From Shinisaurus crocodilurus (taxonomy: Eukaryota; Chordata; Lepidosauria; Squamata; Shinisauridae), in contig CM037876.1 in assembly GCA_021292165.1 (NCBI GenBank), positions 117,061,379-117,125,378 of the forward strand: a stretch of 64,000 bases of DNA, read 5' to 3'. This document shows positions 54,036 through 62,830 of this stretch, piece after piece. The notes below the pieces were generated by a model. That model saw nothing but the letters and a program-made list of their open reading frames with translations, was not told the origin of the DNA and did not search any database. The translations under genes were made by a program, and so were the position numbers. Positions within the stretch are counted from its first letter, which is position 1. Every line of letters begins with the position of its first letter.

Positions 54036-57000
54036 TTATATGCATACTTACTTTTCTTCCAGCTGAGGGGGGGAATGACACTGACACAAGGTTTTGTGAG
54101 AAGGTGGGTGGGCAGGGTCTCAAATGAACATTCTGCCTTGGGCCTCTCCCTATCTTGAAAGGGCCCTGGTGGATGAGGGAAAAGGGGGTGGGGCCAGGGG
54201 GAGGGGTGGGGAGGGGAGGGGAGGGGAGGGGTGGGGGCTTCTGAGGAACCCTGGAGAGCCAGATTGGGAAGCCAGGAGGGCTGAATTTGGCCCCCAGCCT
54301 GAGGCTCCCCACCGCTGGGATAAATCTAGGTGTGTACAGCCCATTTGATCGCACACAGGATAATTTAAGTAGAACTGAGTCTTTGCTAACCCAAGAAATC
54401 CTGATCCTGCAGCAGTTTTAAAGGACCAGGTTGTAATCCTAAAGTGCATTCTCAAGGATGTTCCTGACTGTTTCAGAGGCTTCTGAGTTGCACTTGGATT
54501 GGTGGAACTTCTTGTCTGTAAGTTACATGGCAGACTCTGGGGCACCTTGTGGGGGGAGGACTTGCTCTTTAGTTTTCTAATGTGGTTCCTTTTGCTCATT
54601 GTGTTGAAGTGAACATATGATTGATATTACGCACTTCCAGCGTGTGAGTGGTGCAGCAAGTGGCCCAGGCAAAATGGGCTCCTAGCCTCAAGCAAGTGAG
54701 AAAAAAGCCTTCACAATTTATGAACCTGGTGGCCTCTGTGTAATCCAAAGTCGGATTGCATAAAAGAGAGCAACATTCTGGTGATCAGTCCTTATACTAA
54801 TTCCCTTGGCTCTACTACTCTTGGTAGTATTTATTTTTGGAGGCTAGCCCCTCCAAATAAAATAGCAATGCCACATAAGGCCATCCACCCAGGGTATTTT
54901 GCCCCATCCCCACTTAGCCTCCTGGGGGATTAGAATAGGTGGGGAATACAGCTGAGCAAGGCCGGCCCTCTCATGAGGCAGGGTGTAGCCCCCTCCTCAG
55001 GCTGGTGGACCAGGAAGAGCAGCAGATTGTGCACTCCCCCTCTGCCAGGCGGACCTGCAGGCACTATGCTACCTCCTGTTGCCACCACTGCCGCCGCCAC
55101 CACTTCCACCCCTGCCTACCTACCCGTCCCATTGCTGCCACCTGCTCTGCGGATCCTCTCAGATCAAGCTGGTTGGCAGCTGTGGAAATGCCATAGGGAG
55201 GGATGGGCGAGGAGGGAGACAGAGAAGGTGGGGGGCAGTGGCAATGGTGGCTGGCAGTAACGCAGGTGCTTTCCCACTTCAGGCAGCGGGAGAGTTTACA
55301 CCAGTTGCTGCAGCTGAGATTGCTGATCGTACTGTTCTTTCTATGAAGTTGGTGGCGGTTCCTGCTACTCCACTTGGGCTTTCATTGGTTAAGGGATCCT
55401 AGCGATATCGCTGCATAGAGCTGAAGATTCTACTGATAGTCACGTATGCAAAATATGCTTCCAATCTAACTAGAATGTTTATGAGACACACATGTAATCT
55501 CAGTAACCACAAGTTCCTGGAGTTCAAGAGAAGGCAGATTCACACAGCTGGTTTTATTTCCTCCTTGATTTCAGATTGCTTGTTGTCAGGGCTCTGCTAA
55601 CGGTACAGATCACGGCTGGATGTGGCATCCTTCAGCCTAGTTTTGAGAAAGGTTTGTTGTGGTGCCCCCAGTTGTAACCAGGGAGCATGACAGAGCCCAC
55701 ATGCCACATCCACACGCCAGCCAAACAGAGCTTCAGCTATGGGGCAGTATAGAAATAAAAGAAAAAGAAGAAAAGAAAAAAGAGAACACTCACTTTTAGT
55801 GATCATTTGAGTTAGCCTGAGATGACTGACACATTAGAAAACAAATAAATTCTGAAATGAACTAAAGGGGTGAAAGTAAACTATAAGGGCAGTAGGGCAG
55901 GTAAGTTGGTTTTATAAGGGGAAAGTGTTAAATCTGGTATGTATTTATCAGTATCTGTAATTATTATGTTTTCATGTAATAGGTGTTGTGTTATGTACAA
56001 AAATGGTGATTCGTATCTGAATTTGCAGAGAGAGAACAAGATATTCTAAAATGGCCCACAACATGCCTTGGCAGCACATTTGCCTGCAGGCAGTCTCCTA
56101 ATCACAGTAACCATTTGCATAATGTAGCTGCACTTAATCCAGTATCGAGTAATTGTAACCATAGATCACAGGGATTCATTCTGATGGCACAGCTTGAGAA
56201 CAGATAAAGAAATCATTTTAGGCTTGCAAATTGAAACTTCTCGTATTGATATTGAGTGTAATGGTGGTGAAAAATATGTTTATGAACATCCAAATGTACT
56301 GGAGATGGATTCAATGGGAGCATGATTGCTTCACGGTATATTAATAAATGCAAGATAGAAAACATTCCTTTTGCAGTGGAGAGTATTTTTATGGTTGCTG
56401 CCTTGTGATAATTCTATGGAATAAGGCCCTTAGCCTTGTCCTGGGGCTGTATATGAAATGAATACAGAAAGGTTTCCTCCCTCTGATTTATTGGTGTGGT
56501 TATTACTTTTTTGATGCAATCCTGAAGTTAAGGAGATAGTTTGGTTTTAATTCCTTTTGTAAGAAGGATTGTATTGACCATAAATTTCATGCAAACTTGG
56601 CACAGCTGAAATAGAAAATGTACAAGGTAATTTTTAGTGTAAAACAACTAGAGTTGTAAAACATGAAAACCCAAAATGAATATTTATTTTAACATATTAT
56701 AGCTTGCTTCTTCTCCTGACAACTAATTATTAAAATGGAAACAGCCTGGCCTCATTTTTATAGAGAACAAACTTGTATAGGCTGACCCATCTTCATGACC
56801 TAAAGATACATGTATTCCCAGGGGGAGAATAAGGGCAGGAGGTTTGGAGTTTGGTAGCTCAAAAATAGATCCCAGTTCCAGTTTTTGAGAAACAGCTACT
56901 AATTCCAGTGGGTATTCCCACCCAGGCCCAAACACTTACGCTGGGTGAATATCACCTTGCAATTATCAATGTGACTGTTTCCACTTCAGTGACATTGTCC

Positions 57001-57545
57001 TCCCAACTCACCCCACCCACAATTGCTCCGTCTTTTCCCTCCTTTATGGAATAATCACATGAGTAATCACACACCCAATCAGAGACCACTCAGTGATTAC
57101 ATGGCCAATTAGAACTGGCTGTGTGATGATTTCACTGAGGACAAGTGAAAGTGAGGGCAAATAAACCTAATGTGACCAGTTTAGTGAGTGCCAATAATTC
57201 AAGAGAAAAGGGAGGCATTTTTCACCACTGCCCAAAATGTTCTGAAAAAAGCACCTGATGTTTCAGTGCTACACAATGTATATTTTGCAGCATCTGTTGC
57301 TAGTTCAAAATTAAATTGCTTACTCTCTCTCTGCAGAGTCCTGGCAGTCTCACCATGTCCAGTGTAATGCTGTCACTTTTAGCATGCTCCTCACTCAAAA
57401 TATGGTGCAAAGTGACTGTAAGTTGCTGGCAGCAGTAGGTGGAGGAAAAGAAAATAACACTGAATGTTCCACACATCCATGAGGAGTGACTTCCATTTTT
57501 TAAATGATCTTAAATCTTCAGAGATATTTGTGATTTCAATTACAT
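54036..57545. other. long stretch with no gene recognised
   Basis: A G-rich run (GGGGAGGGGAGGGGAGGGG) occurs at about 54205-54240, followed by CTGAATTTGGCCCCCAGCC, which resembles a DNA-transposon end without a visible partner. GC-rich DNA at 54950-55340 contains CCGCCGCCACC-type simple sequence. The rest is AT-rich. Frames of up to 149 codons (54150-54599 minus) show no domain. Confidence 0.45.
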
Positions 57546-57924
57546 GGGGCAAAATTCAATGGGGTGCTTACGCTCACATAGATTCTCTTACGCCCCGCCA
57601 ATTCCGTTGCACAAGCAACCCCTCCCCCGCTTGTGCAGCAGTGATTTAGTGCTTCCAGGGCAACCCAAAATGACCAGAAATGCTCGTTTCTGGAAGGAGA
57701 CAGGTCAGTGGAAGTTGCATAAGGGAGCTCTGCTGACCTGCCTCCTCCCAGAAACTAGTGTTTCCGCTCATTTTGAGGCTTCCCCTCGGAGGTGTGAAAT
57801 CTCCCTTGCAGAAGCAGTGGATCCCACTTGTGCAATGGAATTGGTGGGACCCTTGCTTGCAGAAGGGAATCAGGAAGGCATAAAGGAATTGGCGGGGCCA
57901 TAAACACCCCATTGGATTCTGCCC
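57546..57924. mobile_element. foldback element, copy 2 (~380 bp)
   Basis: It begins GGGGCAAAATTCAATGGGGT and ends CACCCCATTGGATTCTGCCC, which are inverted. Interior arms also pair: TTTAGTGCTTCCAGGGCAAC against GAGGCTTCCCCTCGGAGGTG, and GCCAATTCCGTTGCACAAGC against CTTGTGCAATGGAATTGGTG. No target duplication could be fixed. It is non-coding. Confidence 0.8.
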
Positions 57925-58489
57925 AATGTTTGGGTTTTCTAGTACGGTAATATTTTATAATTTTCTATCTTTAAATATTTAAGAATTTCTGTTGTTTGTT
58001 CTCTTCTGCTGCTACCTTTTACATTTTCAAATGTTCTTTGTGCCAGCAGCCTTCAGTGCAATCTGAGATCTTTTTGTATCAAGCTTGGACTTACCTAATT
58101 ATGGCTGCATTAACACCTCCTCCTTTCCATCTTAAGACTATTACAAACTGGGCTTTTCATGATGCCCTGCATTCTCTGTTTCTTTCTTCCCACCCTCTTT
58201 TTCTTTTTTGCTTAGCACTCAGCCTCATGAAGAGCTTTGATGAATTCAAAAGCTTGCTCATTTCTTTGTAATTTTTAGATGGTCCTATTAAAAGTATTAT
58301 ACTACTGTTGCTTTTGGATTTTTTTTTTTTTCTGATGGACAGCTGTCAGCAATTATTACTTTTTCTTTAAAACTAATGCAAAGCAGCAATTATCTGTACC
58401 AAAGATTTTGATCAAATCTTTCCTGCAATTTTACATCTTCCACGGAATATTGCTAGGATGATTCTATAGAATCAGGCTGGCTTATACTG
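57925..58489. other. intergenic DNA, no gene recognised
   Basis: AT-rich, short frames only. Confidence 0.5.
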
Positions 58490-58491
58490 TA

Positions 58492-58743
58492 CAGGCAGTC
58501 CCCGAGTTAAGAATGTCCGACTTACAGACAGCCCATACTTAAGAACGGCCTTCTGGGTTCCCCGGCGCTACATCGTTTACGTAGAGTACATAGTGTAGTA
58601 TACTATGCAATTTGTGTAATTTATGCAATTTGCATAAATGCCGATTTTAACGTATAGAACACTATGCTGTTCTGACTTACCTACAAATTCAACTTAAAGA
58701 CATTCTTAAGAACAGATCTCGTTCGTAACCTGGGGACTGCCTG
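58492..58743. mobile_element. Tigger/pogo-like MITE (252 bp)
   Basis: The ends CAGGCAGTCCCCGAGTTAAG and CGTAACCTGGGGACTGCCTG are inverted repeats, flanked by TA on both sides (58490-58491 and 58744-58745). Confidence 0.85.
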
Positions 58744-58801
58744 TATATGTAATGCTGGCATTTAAAAAGCCAACATATGTTTCTCTGATATTTCTCTAAT
58801 C

Positions 58802-58937
58802 CAGGAGTGGGCAAGTTGTGGTCCTCCAAATGTTTTGGCCTACAACTTTCATCAGCCCTGGCTAGCACAGCCAACAGTGAGGGATCATGGGAGCTATAAG
58901 CCAAAACATCTGGAGGGCCACAAGTTGCTCACCCTTC
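58802..58937. mobile_element. hAT MITE family C (136 bp)
   Basis: The ends CAGGAGTGGGCAAGTTGTGG and CCACAAGTTGCTCACCCTTC are inverted apart from a few changes. The duplication CTCTAATC is perfect (58794-58801 and 58938-58945). Confidence 0.88.
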
Positions 58938-58945
58938 CTCTAATC

Positions 58946-59790
58946 AATAGGAGGAAAGGTACTGCAGTAAAGTGAAGCAAAAAACCAACAACTTAACAGT
59001 CTCTGTTAAGGAAAGATAATGCTGGAATGCAGGACCTGTTCTTAATTAGTTAAGCAAACTACTTACAACTGGCTAACAAAAAAGAATAAGAAAATAATGA
59101 AGAGCTTGCAGTTTTGCATTTGGGATTTTATGCCTTACTTGCTGCTTATGAAATGTTTTGGCTTCACAGCTGCACTTCATTTGAAACAATGGAGCCCTGA
59201 CATTATATATTTTGTTCTTGCAGAGAAAAGAAGTTTCCCAAAGGTGCACTGACAATCCTACCCACCTACAGGAAGGCTGACTTTATTTTTAATTGACCCA
59301 ATGCCATAGTTCACAGGGGATGATAAAAGTGCTGTCATCTGTCACACTCAATAACGCTTTCTTTGTAAGGGAGACAATATTTTATAGAGAATGTTTTTAT
59401 TAACAGATATGATAATAGACACTGGTGAAGGGAATGTATGATAGACCATCCCATGTAAGTAAGGTGAAGGGAAGACAGAGTGGGCCAATAGCTAGTGGGT
59501 TAACTAGGTCTAGTGGCAGCACTTTGCCTTGTTGGCAGCTACCCAAGGCCCAATGGTGTTTAAAGGGCCCACTGAAATAAAGAATAAAGTTAAAATTAGA
59601 AGTGGCAGCAGCAAACTTCAGATGATAAAACTATTAAGAGCCATTAAAAGCCTCTGTGAACAAATAAGTTTTAAATTGTTTCCTGAATGATAAAATATTG
59701 GTGCTTTACTTACTTATCAGGGAAGGGCATCCCACAAATGGGGTACTACTCTGCAGAGAAAAGGCACTCTGCATGGTCACCACTAAAATG
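58946..59790. other. intergenic DNA, possible L2 3' fragment
   Basis: The stretch at about 59640-59785 (AAGCCTCTGTGAAC, then GGGAAGGGCATCCCACAAAT) resembles the 3' region of L2-type elements in minus orientation. This is a weak call. No gene seen. Confidence 0.35.
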
Positions 59791-59792
59791 TA

Positions 59793-59961
59793 CCGTATTT
59801 TTCCGTCTATAAGACGCCCCCATGTATAAGACGCCCCCCCACTGGGCAGTTTCGCAACCACGCGGTTCTCTCCTCGGCTTACTTCCGTGTATAAGACGAC
59901 CCTCAATTTTTAGTCTAACGATTTTAGGAAAAAGTATAGTCTTATACATGGAAAAATACTG
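59793..59961. mobile_element. Tc1/mariner-type MITE (169 bp)
   Basis: The ends CCGTATTTTTCCGTCTATAA and TTATACATGGAAAAATACTG are inverted repeats, flanked by TA (59791-59792 and 59962-59963). The motif GTATAAGACG repeats inside. Confidence 0.8.
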
Positions 59962-59963
59962 TA

Positions 59964-60780
59964 TGTACCCAGCTGAACATCTAGTGTGTGGTCCCTTTAA
60001 GAGAAACAGCTATGATCCTAGAGGCCAGCCCGCTGGAGAGCTGACTCTTGGGTAGGGATGGATTGATTTTGTTTAATCTGTTCCATGTGTGTTTTGTGGA
60101 TTGTCGCTCATCTTTCATTCTGTTGTATACTCACTGACTGAATTGGATTTTTCCCCCCTTCAGAAAAGTACACAAAAAGGTCCACTGCAATTTATGTAAC
60201 TTTTGCTGGTGTACAATATTTTGTGTATTTTTCTTAGTGCTACACTGAAGAGAGATCGGAGATGTATAAAGCATTGGTTTTGTTTTTTTAATGCCAAATA
60301 TATGTGCATATTTTCCACTTAACTTATGTCCAACTAAATTTGTGTACAATTCCAGAAAGTAAGCCAAAAACAATCCATTTCAGAATCCTCGGACATCCCT
60401 ACTGTGGCTAGCTAGAATGTAAACGAGTATGCAGCAGGCTGGCAGGCCTCATTCTGTGGGAAATAAAGTTTGTTATATTCAACTACCTCATCTACTGTGA
60501 GTCTCTGCTCAGAAAACCAGTGCAATGCATGCTGTCAGAGGGAGATGAACGATGACCCTCACCCAGAGCAATACAAGAAATGTGCCACCCATGGATTTTG
60601 AAACAGGAAACACAGCAGAGAACTGGATAAAATAGAAGGAATTAATGGAGCTGATATTCTGATATGGGCAAAAGGGCAGGGACATCTGCAGAGCATGGAC
60701 CTCAAGTGGCAAAGCTCACCAAAGCAGATAAGAAAGACCCAAACAAATCACCAAGAAAAAATACCTACAGAGAATGACCT
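59964..60780. other. intergenic DNA, no gene recognised
   Basis: A weak inverted pair (GTAGGGATG at 60053 and CATCCCTAC at about 60395) may mark a decayed MITE. Nothing coding seen. The right limit is only approximate, where GC content rises. Confidence 0.4.
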
Positions 60781-61137
60781 TCCCCCGCATCACGTGCAGC
60801 TGTGGGCGGGGAGAAATTTTGCGGACGTGGGGGGAGGAGAAGCGAGACTTACCAGTTCTCGCAGGTACGCCTCAGGTAGGGGGGGCGGGGTTACAGGAGC
60901 CAATATTAGGACCTGCACCACCGCCCCACACCCTCTTTGTTCTTCGCAGCTCCTTCGACACAGATCCGGAATTCATCTACTACTACGAAGACACGTGCAC
61001 GGTCAGCTAAAGGGATGGGAAAGCAGAGGGGGTGTAAAAAGGGTGGGGGTTCTAGCCTCCAGAAGCTACCTGAACTTAAACTTATTTGAACTTAAAATTA
61101 AACTTAAAATTAAACCAGCTGCTAGGGCTATCCAGTT

Positions 61138-62545
61138 GCCGCCCCGAGACGGCCCGGACGCGCGGGCACAGACATGCGGCACGGCCTGCCTGGCCGCTCC
61201 GGCCGCGGCAGGGACGGGGGGCTACTCCGCGCCCCCCCTCCTCCCTGGAGCCATCAAGCCGCTTCCCCTGTGCTGGCCGGCCGCGCGGACACAGGCGCGC
61301 GGTCCGGCCTGCCTGGCCGCGCCAGCTACAACGGGGATAGGGGCGGCTCCGTGCCCCCCCCTCCATTGGTGCGTAAAGCTGCCACCTCCGGACGGGCCAG
61401 CCGGGCGGGCACAAGCCCGCGGCCTGGCCTGCCGGGACATTTCGGCTGCAGCGGGGACGGGGGCTGCTCCGCCTCCCCCCCCTACCTGGAGGCTCTCGGC
61501 CGCCATGGCTGCACGGGCACAAGCGCGCGGCCCGGCCTGCCGGGCCGTTTCGGCTGCAGCGGGGATGGGGGCTGCTCCGCCCCCCTCCCCCTCCCTCGAC
61601 GATCTTAGCTGCCACCTCCGTGCGGGACGGCCATGCGGGCACAAGCCCGCGACACGGCCTGCCGGGCCATTTAGGCTGCGGCGGGGACGGGGGCTGCTCC
61701 GCCTCCCCCCCCTCCCTCGAGGCTCGCAGCCGCCGTGCGGCCCGGCCTGCCGGGCCGTTTCGGCTGCGGCGGGGACAGGGGCTGCTCCGCCCCCCTCCTT
61801 CGAAGAACTATCAGCCGCCGCCTCCGGCAGGGCCGGCCACGCAGGCACAGGCGCCCGGTCCGGGCCTGCCTGGCCGTTTCGGCCGTGGCAGGGACGGGGG
61901 CTGCTCCGCGCCCCCCCCACCTTGAGGCTCGCAGCTGCCGCCTCCGGACGGGCCGGCGCACGTGCACAGGCGCGCGGTCCGGGCCTGCCTTGCCGCTCCG
62001 GCCGCAGCGGGGACGGGGGCTGCTCTGCGCCGCCCCTCTCCCCCCGAGTCCTCCAGCGGCCGCCGCCGCGCGGGCCGGAAGTGCGGTCGGGCCTGCTTGG
62101 CCACTTCGGCGGGGGCGGGGCCGCTCCGCGCCCCCCCCTCCTGGAGTCATACGGCCGCCACATCGGCGCGGGCCGACCGCACGGACACAGGCGTGTGGTC
62201 CAGCCTGCCTGGACCCTCCCCCCTCCCCCACCTCGGAGCCATCCAGCCGCCGCCATAGAAGGGCCAGCCACGCGGATACAAGCGCGCGGCCCAGCTTACC
62301 TGGCCACTGCGGCCGCGGCGGCGATGCGGGACGCTCCGACCCCCCCTCCCACGAGTCAGCACTCCCGCGGGCATCTGCCGCTTCAGGGCAGGCAGGAGCG
62401 CGCGGCCCGGCCCGCCTGGCTGCTTTGGCCTCGGCGGGGACGGAAGCTGCTTCGCGCCCCCCCCGAGCTAATTACGCTCTGGACGGCCCAGCCACATCGG
62501 CTGCCACGGGGCCGGGGGCGACAGCCACACGCACGACGCACAGCC
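61138..62545. repeat. GC-rich degenerate tandem array, ~12 units of 88-123 bp
   Basis: Each unit repeats a block like GGCCTGCCTGGCCG, then GGGGACGGGGGCTGCTCCGC, then a C-run of 6-8 bases and GCCGCC. The GGGGACGGGG anchor recurs near 61211, 61334, 61453, 61561, 61683, 61771, 61891, 62009, 62111, 62321 and 62436, with one badly decayed unit between 62111 and 62321. Unit lengths are mostly not multiples of three, so the long frames crossing it are products of composition. Confidence 0.9.
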
Positions 62546-62562
62546 GGGACAGGGCTCCCCTT

Positions 62563-62645
62563 CCCCCCCCTTTTTTTTTCTCTCTTTCCTCCTTCTTTCG
62601 CTCCCTTCCCCCCCCTCTTTCTTTCTCGTTCTTCCTCTTTCCCAG
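62563..62645 (+). promoter_or_regulatory. polypyrimidine tract ending in an acceptor-like CAG
   Basis: About 80 bases are almost wholly C and T and end TCTTTCCCAG at 62645. This is a strong 3' splice-site context, just downstream of the tandem array. Confidence 0.5.
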
Positions 62646-62737
62646 ACTCATGAAGTTACTTCGATGAGACAGCCTGCACACGCAAAACAACGGCGCGTGC
62701 ATGAGACGGGCACAAACGGACGAGAGCGCTAACCCAG

Positions 62738-62810
62738 GTACAACACACCCATAATTGCTCTCCCTTCAACATATGCTAACTGTTTACTTTCATCAATTTC
62801 ATCAATTTAG
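62738..62810 (+). other. possible 73-nt intron in the leader
   Basis: CAG|GTACAA at 62735-62743 is a good donor. TGCTAAC at 62774-62780 matches the branch-point consensus. A pyrimidine/AT stretch ends in TTTAG at 62810, about 31 nt past the branch A. Removal would leave about 20 nt before the ORF start codon. Unverified without transcripts. Confidence 0.4.
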
Positions 62811-62830
62811 CGAACCACCTACTCGAAGAA

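Noticed and set aside
61222..62271. A 349-codon minus-strand frame in the same array
   Set aside because: Same cause: no domain, and the repeat phase is not kept.
61138..62545. A CRISPR-like array
   Set aside because: The repeats are degenerate, of unequal spacing and without unique spacers, and the window is animal DNA.
60695..62653. A 652-codon plus-strand frame rich in Ala, Arg, Gly and Pro
   Set aside because: It crosses the degenerate GC-rich tandem array, whose unit lengths are mostly not multiples of three. Equally long frames occur in other phases and on the other strand, so openness reflects low stop frequency in GC-rich DNA.
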